Shown here in pieces: positions 17,530 to 25,821 of a DNA stretch of 64,000 bases. Both the position numbers and the translations under genes were made by a program. The stretch is taken from NCBI GenBank assembly GCA_034436755.1, contig DAOTVB010000025.1, positions 1 through 64,000 on the forward strand, written 5' to 3'. Under the pieces are notes generated by a model. It searched no databases. It had not been told where the DNA came from and saw only the letters and a list, made by a program, of their open reading frames with translations. The number at the start of each line of letters is the position of its first letter. Position 1 is the stretch's first letter. The stretch comes from CAKZQX01 sp034436755. GTDB taxonomy: Bacteria > Chloroflexota > Chloroflexia > Chloroflexales > Chloroflexaceae.

Positions 17530-20022
17530 ATGTTTCTCTTTTTTGCCGTGAGGCATGCCATTCGCATACTGCGCCGGGGCGGTTTGAATACAATGCTGGC
17601 TCTCATCTGTATTGCGTCTGGCACGCTATCACTGGTCGTGATGCAAACCCTGGCGACAACAATGCGTCGTGCAGTGGTGTCGGACTCGCGCGCTATGCTG
17701 GGTGGTGATGCTCTGATTGCTGATGGCGGCATTCCGCTTTCACCCGCCGAACTTGCCGAGGTTGAGCGGTTACACACGCGTGGTATAATTGCCGCTTACA
17801 CCCCGTTCGCGCAAGGACAGGGGGGACTGCTCAAACCCACCGATGATCCGCAGGTCTATGTGGTCAATCGCGCTCGCGGTATTGATCCCGCAACCTTTCC
17901 CCTGGTTGGTGAGATACGCCTGCGTGCGCCAGTAGGTGCTACCCTGGCTGATGTGCTGGCAGAGCCAGATAGTGCCGTTTTAACGCGTGATCTTGCCGAT
18001 AAGTTCGGCATGCAGATCGATGACACATTTCTGCTCGGCGGGCAGCCAGGTACCGCACCGTTACGACTGCGCCTGACCGGTATTATTCAGTCAATGCCGG
18101 ATCAGCGTGGTGATCGGTTGTTTTACAACCTGGCGACGGCGCAGCATCTTGCCGGTCAGCCTGATGTAGTGACAAGTGTCGCCGTCATCTGGGACTCGCA
18201 GGGCGACCAGACAGCGCAGTTGCGCCGAATGGGATGGTATGTCGAGACGGACGAGCAGGTAGCAATTGACCGTTCAACTCAGGTGCGGCTCTTTACCTTC
18301 ATGTTTCGTGGAGCCGGTTTGCTCGGCCTGCTCATTGGCGGATTGGGCGTAGCAACGACGATCCAGACTGTGCTGACACGCCGTACCAGCGAACTGGCAG
18401 TTTTGAAGACTCTCGGCTATAACCGCAGGCATCTGGCGGTGCTGCTGGGCATCGAAATTGGTATACTGGGCGGTCTAGGCAGCGTTCTCGGTGTCAGCCT
18501 GGGTATTGCCCTCTCAGTTCCGTTTGTCACACTGCTGGGACGTACTAATGCACAACTTGTAGAGTGGGCGTTTGATCCCTGGCTTGTTGGCGGAGCACTT
18601 GCCGCCGGAACAGTAGCGACCATTATTGCCGGGTTGCGTGCCGTCCTGATAGCAGCGGTTGTGCGTCCGGCGCGGTTGTTGCGTCAGTTTCCAGGCGAGC
18701 AAACCGGTACTACCCATGCGAGTATGGGTGGGTTATATGCTCTACTGCTACTGATTATAATTGGTTTGAGCAGCCTGATTATACAATCACTGCCAGTTGG
18801 TCTTATCGTGGTGCTCGTAAGTGCCGTTGGCTTCGTTCTGGTGGGCGCGTTGCTCATTCTGCTCTTCCGGTTGCTGATGAGTATTCCGTTGGTTTACCCG
18901 CGCCTGCTATTCGTAGCACAGCAAAATCTTAACCGTACTGGACTACGTATCATGCTGCCGCTGACGGCACTCTGCACTGGAGCGTTTGCTGTTGGTCTGA
19001 GTACCGTAGTATTCTGGAATGCACAGGCGCAAACACAGGTCGATAACGAGCAAACCGCTACCACCAGTGTTGCTATCTACACCCGTGCAGGTGATGCAGA
19101 CGCTGTTGCAGCACGTTTTGGAACCGGACAGTATGCACTGCATCGCTTAGATCGGTTGCCTATTCGGGTCTACACCAGCGGTGGCTTGCTGCTGGAAGGT
19201 GCATTCGTGTTAGAAGGGCGTGAACGTAACGATATAGACAATATAGATTGGAATGTTCAGTTTGATGCGGCCCCAAACCTGGATACCGATAGCATCTACT
19301 TACCAGAGCAGTTTCAAACAGCGCCATGGGATATCAAGCGCAATGACCAGATAATCTTGCAGACTGCAGATGGACAGGAGCAGATATTCAGCGTTGCCGG
19401 ATTTTATCGCGCTATGAATGTTGCACGCGAGGTTATCGATCCACCAGCAGGGCCACTGGTTGCACGCGAGGTTGTTGATCAGCTTGGTGGCAACAAAACG
19501 GCGGTGACGTTTGCCGGAACGATACCAACCGATCAAGTAGAAATCCTGTCCGCGCAAATCCAGACCGTTGCACCGGAGGCATTGGTTGTCCAATCATCGG
19601 ATATTAGTAATGTGCGGCAGCGTGCATTGCAAAACCTGTTCATCTTTGTCGTTGCCGTGACCAGTTTTGCGTTTATCGCGGCGGTTGTTCTTATCACCAA
19701 TATGGTTAGCCTGACGTTGGCCGAACGGCGGCGCGAGTTTGCGATACAAAAGGCAGTCGGGTTTAGCCGTGGGCAGGTTTTGATCATGCTCGTGCTGGAG
19801 TACGCACTGTTAGGTCTGACGGCTGCGGGCGGTGCAATTGGTGCATTGGTAGTAACGACAGCGCTTATCAATACCCTTCAGCCGTCGGCCCAACTTATAT
19901 TCCCGCCTGAACTAAGCCTGCTTATCGCCACAATCACCATTGCCACTGCTGCGCTGAGTGCTATACTGGTAACCTGGCGCACGGTACATGTGCGCCCGCT
20001 GGAAGTGCTACGGGAAAGTTAA
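17530..20022 (+). CDS. FtsX-like ABC permease with two FtsX domains
   Basis: 830 residues from ATG 17530 (GGAGCAGGA upstream; a GTG at 17503 is an alternative). One N-terminal helix (LNTMLALICIASGTLSLVVM) is followed by an extracytoplasmic MacB_PCD-like region. FtsX domain 1 is at about 265-400, with the cytoplasmic motif RRTSELAVLKTLGYNRRHL. Central helices precede a second extracytoplasmic region. FtsX domain 2 is at about 695-825, with LAERRREFAIQKAVGFSRGQV. The two-domain form matches the large ABC3 permeases of Gram-positive-like and Chloroflexota genomes. It partners the upstream ATPase; the double-SBP lipoprotein may deliver cargo or sense ligand, but that link is positional only. Confidence 0.9.
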   Translation: MFLFFAVRHAIRILRRGGLNTMLALICIASGTLSLVVMQTLATTMRRAVVSDSRAMLGGDALIADGGIPLSPAELAEVERLHTRGIIAAYTPFAQGQGGLLKPTDDPQVYVVNRARGIDPATFPLVGEIRLRAPVGATLADVLAEPDSAVLTRDLADKFGMQIDDTFLLGGQPGTAPLRLRLTGIIQSMPDQRGDRLFYNLATAQHLAGQPDVVTSVAVIWDSQGDQTAQLRRMGWYVETDEQVAIDRSTQVRLFTFMFRGAGLLGLLIGGLGVATTIQTVLTRRTSELAVLKTLGYNRRHLAVLLGIEIGILGGLGSVLGVSLGIALSVPFVTLLGRTNAQLVEWAFDPWLVGGALAAGTVATIIAGLRAVLIAAVVRPARLLRQFPGEQTGTTHASMGGLYALLLLIIIGLSSLIIQSLPVGLIVVLVSAVGFVLVGALLILLFRLLMSIPLVYPRLLFVAQQNLNRTGLRIMLPLTALCTGAFAVGLSTVVFWNAQAQTQVDNEQTATTSVAIYTRAGDADAVAARFGTGQYALHRLDRLPIRVYTSGGLLLEGAFVLEGRERNDIDNIDWNVQFDAAPNLDTDSIYLPEQFQTAPWDIKRNDQIILQTADGQEQIFSVAGFYRAMNVAREVIDPPAGPLVAREVVDQLGGNKTAVTFAGTIPTDQVEILSAQIQTVAPEALVVQSSDISNVRQRALQNLFIFVVAVTSFAFIAAVVLITNMVSLTLAERRREFAIQKAVGFSRGQVLIMLVLEYALLGLTAAGGAIGALVVTTALINTLQPSAQLIFPPELSLLIATITIATAALSAILVTWRTVHVRPLEVLRES

Positions 20023-20210
20023 ACTGCTCGCGGCGCAGCATCTCCACGTCAAACACTCGATGGCTGATGTGAACATGGCTCCCGCACGCCAAATGCACAT
20101 CCACGCCGATGTACCCCAAATGCAAATTATGGTGTATGATACCCGCGTGTTCCGCTTTATCTCCCCGGCGCTACTGCTGGATAAGATGCTTTGCAGCGAG
20201 GAGGTTGCCC

Positions 20211-22199
20211 GTGTTCCAACATCTCTCCCGACCGATCAGCATTGGCTCCCTCACGCTCCGTAATCGGATGGTTCAGCCGGCGATGGGCACCAATCTGGCG
20301 GCGTCTGACGGCAGTGTATCCGATACCATCGTGGCCTACTATGCCCGGCGGTCCCAGGGCGGGATCGGCCTGATCGTCACCGAGGTCTGTAGTCCCGATC
20401 CCGGCGGTCGGGTGATCCCGGGTGAACTGGACATTTCGCGTAGCGCGCTGCTACCGGGACTGTCGCGGCTGGTTGTAGCCGCCCACGCGGGGGGTGCGCG
20501 GATTGCGCTGCAACTGGCGCATGGGGGTTGCTTCGCCAGTGAGAGCGTCACCGGGGTGCCCCCCATCAGCCCCTCGGGTATCGGCACCGCACTCCTGCCC
20601 GAGGATCAGCCACGCGCCATGACCATCGCCGAGATTGAGCAGTTGATCCAGTCCTATGCACTGGCGGCCCAGCGCGCCCGCATGATCGGCTTTGACGCGG
20701 TGGAGATCCATGGCGCGCACGGCTACCTGCCGCTGCAGTTCCTCTCGGCCTACACCAACCGGCGCACGGATGCCTACGGCGGCAGCCTGGAAGGGCGAGC
20801 GCGCTTTGCCCTGGAGTTGATCCGCGCGATCAAGCAGCAGGCGGGGGCCGACTTTCCGCTGATCTATCGGCTCTCTGCTGCGGAGGATGTCCCCAACGGC
20901 ATCACGCTGGCGGAAGCGGTTCCATTTGCGCGCTGGGCGCAGGCGGCAGGAGTGGATGCGCTCAGCATATCGGCGGGCACCTGGGACTCGCGCATCGCTG
21001 CGTTTGGGCAGATGCTGGCCGGGCAAGCCGTACCGGGGGAACAGCGCCTGAGCCACGGCGTGAGTATCGGCATGTGGGTGCCACCGATGTATGTTCCCCG
21101 CGGCAATCTGGTGCCGCTGGCGGCTGCGATCAAAGCGGAGGTGTCAATTCCGGTGATCGCGGCCGGGGGCATTGCGCCGGGCATGGGCGAGGAGATTATC
21201 GCCACCGGCAAAGCGGATCTGGTTGCGCTGGGCCGGCAGATGCTGGCCGACCCCGATACGCCGCAGAAGGTCATGCGCGGCCAGGCACAGCAGATCCGGC
21301 GTTGTGTGCGCTGCAATGAGTGTCTGGGCAGTGTGCTCAGTTATCGCGGGCTGGTCTGTGCGATCAATGCTGAAACCGGTCGTGAGCATGAGCGCTTTAC
21401 CCCGCTGACCCCTGCGCCCCATCCCCGCAGGGTAATGGTGGTGGGCGGCGGCCCGGCCGGGATGGAAGCGGCCCGGGTTGCCGCACTGCGCGGCCATCGG
21501 GTGACGTTGTACGAACAGCAGGCGCAGCTGGGCGGGATGCTGCGCTATGCCGCAATCCCCGAGTTTAAGCAGGACTATCGTGCTCTGCTGACCTGGCAGC
21601 AGCAGGAACTGGAGCGCCAGGAAGTAGCGGTCCGGCTGAATACAACGGTGACAGTTGAACTGGTGCAGCAGGAACAGCCGGAGGTGGTGATCATTGCCAC
21701 GGGTGCGCGCCCGGCACGACCGGCGCTACCCGGCGCAGATGCTCCCGGTCTGTATGCCGCGCTGGTGGTGCTGGAGGGGCAGGTTCCGCCAGGCCGGGAG
21801 ATCCTGGTCTGTGGAGCCGGGTTTGTCGGCACTGCGGTCGGGTTGTGGCTGGCGGAACAGCATGGCAAGCAGGTTACGCTGATCGATCCGGGGGCGCTGC
21901 TACTGCCCAACGTCGAGATCTTTACCCGCTGGACGGTGCAGGCGCGGCTGGCCGAAGCGGGGGTGCGGGTGCAACTCAACCAGCCGATCACCGCCCTGAG
22001 TCCCGACCGGGTGCAGACTGCCGCCGGAGAGCTGACCGGCGACGCGGTGGTGCTGGCGCTGGATCTGACTGCCGGCGAGAATCTGGCTGCCCGGCTCCGG
22101 GAACCTGCCCGCGAGGTGCTGGTGATTGGCGATGCAGTGCAGGCCCGCAAGGTGCTGGACGCCATGCACGAGGGATATCACGTCGGACGACGCGTTTAG
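20211..22199 (+). CDS. Old-yellow-enzyme family NAD(P)H:flavin oxidoreductase (2,4-dienoyl-CoA reductase-like)
   Basis: 662 residues from GTG 20211, with GAGGAGG 7 bases upstream; the open frame upstream lacks a ribosome site. N-terminal FMN TIM barrel (FQHLSRPISIGSLTLRNRMV; YYARRSQGGIGLIVTEVC; FDAVEIHGAHGYLPLQFLS), then a cysteine cluster RRCVRCNECLGSVLSYRGLVC, then FAD and NAD(P)H Rossmann domains (VMVVGGGPAGMEAARVAA; ILVCGAGFVGTAVGLWLAE). The architecture matches FadH/trimethylamine-dehydrogenase-type enzymes that reduce enoyl groups with FMN, FAD and a 4Fe-4S cluster. Cysteine spacing here is CX2CX2CX11C, one residue shorter than the usual CX2CX3CX11C. It sits 26 bases before an O-methyltransferase gene, suggesting shared small-molecule metabolism. 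Confidence 0.9.
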   Translation: MFQHLSRPISIGSLTLRNRMVQPAMGTNLAASDGSVSDTIVAYYARRSQGGIGLIVTEVCSPDPGGRVIPGELDISRSALLPGLSRLVVAAHAGGARIALQLAHGGCFASESVTGVPPISPSGIGTALLPEDQPRAMTIAEIEQLIQSYALAAQRARMIGFDAVEIHGAHGYLPLQFLSAYTNRRTDAYGGSLEGRARFALELIRAIKQQAGADFPLIYRLSAAEDVPNGITLAEAVPFARWAQAAGVDALSISAGTWDSRIAAFGQMLAGQAVPGEQRLSHGVSIGMWVPPMYVPRGNLVPLAAAIKAEVSIPVIAAGGIAPGMGEEIIATGKADLVALGRQMLADPDTPQKVMRGQAQQIRRCVRCNECLGSVLSYRGLVCAINAETGREHERFTPLTPAPHPRRVMVVGGGPAGMEAARVAALRGHRVTLYEQQAQLGGMLRYAAIPEFKQDYRALLTWQQQELERQEVAVRLNTTVTVELVQQEQPEVVIIATGARPARPALPGADAPGLYAALVVLEGQVPPGREILVCGAGFVGTAVGLWLAEQHGKQVTLIDPGALLLPNVEIFTRWTVQARLAEAGVRVQLNQPITALSPDRVQTAAGELTGDAVVLALDLTAGENLAARLREPAREVLVIGDAVQARKVLDAMHEGYHVGRRV

Positions 22200-22225
22200 T
22201 TACACCCAGGGAGGAGGCAACGATT

Positions 22226-23263
22226 ATGACTGACCAGGCACACCCATCCGCCGAGCGACCGGCCCCGCTGATCGTGCTGGACATGCTGTTGGGGCTCTGG
22301 CGCTCACGTCTGATCTATGTGGCGGCAAAGCTGGAAATTGCCGACCGGCTGAAACATGGTCCATTGAGCAGTGAAATGCTGTCCGAGGCGACCGGCACCC
22401 ACGCTCCCTCGCTGTATCGCGTGTTGCGCGCGTTGGCGAATGAGGGCCTGTTTGTTGAGCAACCGGATGGGCGGTTTGCGCTTACGCCGCTGGCCGAGTG
22501 TTTGCGGCGTGATGTGCCCAACTCGATGCACGCCATGGCCCTGATGGTCTACGATGACTGGGAGTTTCGCCCCTGGGAAAACCTCCTCTACAGTGTCACT
22601 ACGGGAGAACCGGCCCTGGAACATCTCTTCAAGATGGAGCGCTTCGACTACCTGGAGCAGAACCCGGAGAGCCGGCAACATTTTGATGAGGCGATGGGGA
22701 TGTATTCCAGTGTTTTCTACGATGCCATCACCCGGAGCTACGACTTCTCCCAGGCGCAAACGATTGCCGATCTGGGTGGCGGGGACGGCAGTCTGCTCGC
22801 CGCGATCCTGACAAAATATCCCCAGGCGCGGGGCATTCTCTACGAACTGCCCGCCGCGATGCACTATGCCCGGCACCTGCTGGAGCGCCACGGCGTGAGC
22901 GACCGCACCACACTGATCGGCGGCAGCTTCCTGGAGGCGGCACCGGGCGGGGCAGATATGTATATTATCCATCGCTGCCTGCACAACTGGGGCGACGAGA
23001 GCGTGGCGCGGATTCTTGCGCATGTGCGTAAGGTTATTCCCAGCACCGGGCGGCTCCTGACGGTCGATATGCTGATCCCCGCCGAACGCGAGACGGACTT
23101 CATCAAGTTGCTGGATGTGGATATGCTGCTGACCTCGCACGGCGGGCGCGAGCGTACCGAGGAGGAGTTTCGTGGGTTGCTTGCGGACGCCGGGTTTAAC
23201 CTGCAGCGGGTGCTGCCCGTTTCTGCGACCCCGCTCAACATCCTGGAGAGCGTGCCGGTGTAA
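22226..23263 (+). CDS. O-methyltransferase, Methyltransf_2 (COMT/hydroxyneurosporene type) family
   Basis: 345 residues from ATG 22226, behind GGAGGAGG. A winged-helix dimerisation domain opens the protein (LLGLWRSRLIYVAAKLEIAD; APSLYRVLRALANEGLF), followed by the Rossmann methyltransferase domain with SAM motif ADLGGGDGSLLAAIL, IHRCLHNWGDE (catalytic His region) and LLTVDMLIPAE. The family methylates hydroxyls on aromatic or isoprenoid substrates, including the CrtF enzymes of phototrophs; the substrate here is not determinable. Likely co-transcribed with the flavin oxidoreductase. Confidence 0.9.
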   Translation: MTDQAHPSAERPAPLIVLDMLLGLWRSRLIYVAAKLEIADRLKHGPLSSEMLSEATGTHAPSLYRVLRALANEGLFVEQPDGRFALTPLAECLRRDVPNSMHAMALMVYDDWEFRPWENLLYSVTTGEPALEHLFKMERFDYLEQNPESRQHFDEAMGMYSSVFYDAITRSYDFSQAQTIADLGGGDGSLLAAILTKYPQARGILYELPAAMHYARHLLERHGVSDRTTLIGGSFLEAAPGGADMYIIHRCLHNWGDESVARILAHVRKVIPSTGRLLTVDMLIPAERETDFIKLLDVDMLLTSHGGRERTEEEFRGLLADAGFNLQRVLPVSATPLNILESVPV

Positions 23264-23272
23264 ACCGGGTGG

Positions 23273-23301
23273 TTGGGGCGTAGCATGGTGCTGCGCCCCA
23301 A
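23273..23301 (+). terminator. Hairpin after the O-methyltransferase gene
   Basis: A 13-bp stem (TTGGGGCGTAGCA / TGCTGCGCCCCAA, one G-T wobble) with a TGG loop lies 10 bases after the stop codon. There is no T-run, so termination is likely but possibly factor-assisted. The convergent gene ends 139 bases away. Confidence 0.5.
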
Positions 23302-23308
23302 GCTATCA

Positions 23309-23429
23309 TACCAATGTGCCGGCAAACCAGCAATCAACGAGAACGAGCGCAACGGACGCAATGGCGGCACTCCTGTATATCATTTCTGTGTTCTCTGTGT
23401 TCTCTGGGGCTATGATAACAAATCGGTAT
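23309..23429. repeat. Dispersed ~120-bp repeat, copy 1
   Basis: This block (ACCAATGTGCC ... AACAAATCGGT) recurs, diverged but collinear, at 36326-36448 inside the CIS operon. It contains no coding signal. Confidence 0.65.
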
Positions 23430-23439
23430 CAAACTATTG

Positions 23440-24528
23440 CTACACCCCAACGTGCCGGCAAACCACCTCGTTGATCTTCCACATTCCATCCACACGCAAC
23501 AGCCTGACCGTGACTGCGTGGTTGGGCATGCTGCTCTCCATCTCGACGCTGGCAGCGTCGCCCGCAACCTGCGCTTCACCGGGTCGGAACTGCTTTGGAT
23601 AACCCATTGAGCAGGTCAGCGGATCGTGATCGCCGGGCGCGGGCGATGTACGGCGGTCATCGATCTGCTGGATCAGCGCTTCGGTCAGGTAGGGGCTCTC
23701 CTGGTAAACGCCTGTGTGATAGGGCGTGAGCTGATAGTCGTCCAGGTTGCCCGACGCATTGGCCTGCTTGAGATACCAACTATAGAAATTGCGTACCGTC
23801 TGCTCAGGACCATCCAGGTTGGGCGCGACCGCAGCCGGATCATCCAGCGGCAGCGTGGAACCGGGCGGCACGACTTCCCCGGTTGACGTGGGCGCGATGG
23901 CGCTATCATCCAGCGTAAAGCTATCGAGCGCATGCTGAAATATCGGGAGGGTTGCATCCAGCCGTTCGCGCGTGGGGGCGGCCACAAAGATACTGTAGGC
24001 GCGCCGCACTCCGCCCCGGTTCAGTTCAAAGACGACATGCTGCTCGAATCCGGCAATCCCCTCGCCGGCAGCCGCCGGAGCATAAACCACCAGGTGATAC
24101 ATCTGTGCGTCGATTTCGCCCAGGTCAAACGGCTCGATCTGCTGCGGTTCCGAATGGTTGGGCAGCAAGGCTCCCTGGATGCTGCCCCCCGGTGGAACAT
24201 CGCTCCAGCGCACACCGATACGCTGGTCACTGGCGAAATCGGGCGACCAGACCTGATCCATTCCATACCGCTGCCAGTCGGCAGGCAGTTCAAACCGGAG
24301 CAGAATGCCCTCGTCGTTGAGCGCCAGCGACTGCCACGCATCACTCACCTCTGTCGGCGTAAGCTGCGCGATGGGTGTAGCTGTGTTATTGCCGGGCAAT
24401 GGTTGCTGCTGTCCCTGCACAAATAACCCGGCGGGGGCCTCTGGTTGCGTGATGGCGGTACAACCACCCAGCGCAAGAACGATTACGATTAGTAGAAACA
24501 CGCTCGCGCGTGTGGGAAGACGAAACAT
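23440..24528 (-). CDS. Lipoprotein of unknown function with C-terminal NTF2/DUF3828-like region
   Basis: 362 residues from ATG 24528 with GGAG upstream. Lipoprotein signal FLLIVIVLALGGC. The middle section (about 85-230) looks like a secreted beta-rich domain (LLRFELPADWQRYGMDQVW; ARRAYSIF-like VRRAYSIFVAAPTRERLDA), followed by a Thr/Pro-rich linker. The last 120 residues (TVRNFYSWYLKQANASGNLD; YLTEALIQQIDD; LLRVDGMWKINEVVC) resemble the DUF3828/NTF2-like fold found in many lipoproteins. It follows a small membrane-anchored gene on the same strand with a 157-bp gap. No function can be assigned. Confidence 0.75.
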   Translation of the reverse strand: MFRLPTRASVFLLIVIVLALGGCTAITQPEAPAGLFVQGQQQPLPGNNTATPIAQLTPTEVSDAWQSLALNDEGILLRFELPADWQRYGMDQVWSPDFASDQRIGVRWSDVPPGGSIQGALLPNHSEPQQIEPFDLGEIDAQMYHLVVYAPAAAGEGIAGFEQHVVFELNRGGVRRAYSIFVAAPTRERLDATLPIFQHALDSFTLDDSAIAPTSTGEVVPPGSTLPLDDPAAVAPNLDGPEQTVRNFYSWYLKQANASGNLDDYQLTPYHTGVYQESPYLTEALIQQIDDRRTSPAPGDHDPLTCSMGYPKQFRPGEAQVAGDAASVEMESSMPNHAVTVRLLRVDGMWKINEVVCRHVGV

Positions 24529-24685
24529 GGGTAAACACTCCTTCTCCTGTAAGAACAACGAACAAAGAACCAGAGAACAAAACACCCTGAGTACCGGGCT
24601 GCAGTAGGTGCGGCGTGCAACCGCACGCCGGGTATCGGTCATGCATATCTGGACTATTTTCTCAACGTTCATTAACCGTGCTTAC

Positions 24686-25144
24686 TTACCTGCCGGCTAT
24701 AAGATCAGCAGTAGCACCCATTGCGTCCTCGATCTGTCGCGGCACCACCTCCCAGTGGATATCATATGCGCCGCGCGTCTCATCGCCCTGGACAACCAGG
24801 CGATAGGTTCCCGCCTGCGGTACTTCGACCTCGGCGCGGCCCGCCTCATTGCCCTCCATCCGCATCAATGTTGTACCATCCGGGGCTTGAATCTCCAGCA
24901 GCAGTTGCCCTTCTTCCGTCTGCAGTTCATACTCCAGCACAATCATCTCGTCCGCGGCGACGGTCAGCCCAGTGTCAACCGTATCATCGAGATACTGATA
25001 GCTTGCCGCCATATGGCCGGGTATATTCGTCCCGGCGAAGCCGATCCGGTGGTAGTTCAGGGCATCCCAGACCGTCAGCCCGGCGATACCCAGAACGACC
25101 AGCCCCAGCAGAAGAATAACACCGTGATATGCACGTAGTCGCAT
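24686..25144 (-). CDS. Membrane-anchored protein with PPC-like beta domain
   Basis: 152 residues from ATG 25144 behind AGAGGAGAA. One N-terminal helix (GVILLLGLVVLGIAGLTVWD) is followed by an extracytoplasmic beta-sandwich-like region (MIVLEYELQTEEGQLLLEIQ; GRAEVEVPQAGTYRLVVQGD) like bacterial pre-peptidase C-terminal domains. Such domains usually sit on secreted enzymes, but here the domain stands alone on an anchor. Not recognised further. Possibly co-transcribed with the lipoprotein gene downstream. Confidence 0.65.
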   Translation of the reverse strand: MRLRAYHGVILLLGLVVLGIAGLTVWDALNYHRIGFAGTNIPGHMAASYQYLDDTVDTGLTVAADEMIVLEYELQTEEGQLLLEIQAPDGTTLMRMEGNEAGRAEVEVPQAGTYRLVVQGDETRGAYDIHWEVVPRQIEDAMGATADLIAGR

Positions 25145-25478
25145 TGGAACTTCTCCTCTCGTGTGATGGACAAAACGCAAAGCAGCCGGCACCAGCGGTT
25201 TCGCAACTTCCGTGGTCCGGCCTCTCCGCTGTACATGCATGGTTACACGAACAGGGGGCATGTTCATCAGGCGGAAGTGGGGTTTGCAGATCACACAACA
25301 GAGGGAGCGCCAGACTGGTCGATTGACCAGGTTTATTACAATAGAATGACATCGGTCCATGAAGCTTGCGCAAAGACGCAGAGGTCGCCAGGAACCGTAT
25401 AAACGTTGCGACGTTGCGCGAGCTAATCCGGTCATATCTGAAAGGTACTGTCCCTGACTCCCAGGCTACCAGCCGGGG
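25145..25478. other. Divergent intergenic region before the CIS operon
   Basis: This region lies between the minus-strand anchored-protein gene and the CIS promoter. It holds no supported gene or strong dyad. Confidence 0.4.
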
Positions 25479-25507
25479 TTGACAGACAGTCTGGCATACG
25501 CTATTAT
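25479..25507 (+). promoter_or_regulatory. Near-consensus sigma-70 promoter for the CIS operon
   Basis: Perfect TTGACA at 25479-25484, a 17-base spacer, and TATTAT at 25502-25507. Transcription would start near 25514, leaving a ~300-base leader before the sheath gene at 25822. The leader contains the direct repeat GGAAAGTAGCAG twice (about 25791-25815). No other plausible promoter precedes the cluster. Confidence 0.6.
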
Positions 25508-25821
25508 CTACACAGATTTTGACCTTAAGAATAGTTCCTTCTTCATATAATAGTATAATCACGCCTGGACGTGTTATGTGAAGTGCTGCCCTGTAGCCTG
25601 GACCCGCTTCCGCGCCTATCTCCTGAACAACTAACGGTACAGGGTATTCCACGCCGGCTGTGTTTCAATGGCTATCTACTGCAACGAACATATCGCCTGT
25701 CATAATTTGGATACACCTGCCTGCGCAGGCGGTCATCCATGCCGCAAGATACTCAGGCTATCCGTGTACCTGCGGATACCGTTCAACTATGGAAAGTAGC
25801 AGGGGAAAGTAGCAGGTTTGC

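Noticed and set aside
23440..24528. Solute-binding lipoprotein of the nearby ABC system
   Set aside because: No SBP fold motifs, opposite strand, and separated by two unrelated genes.
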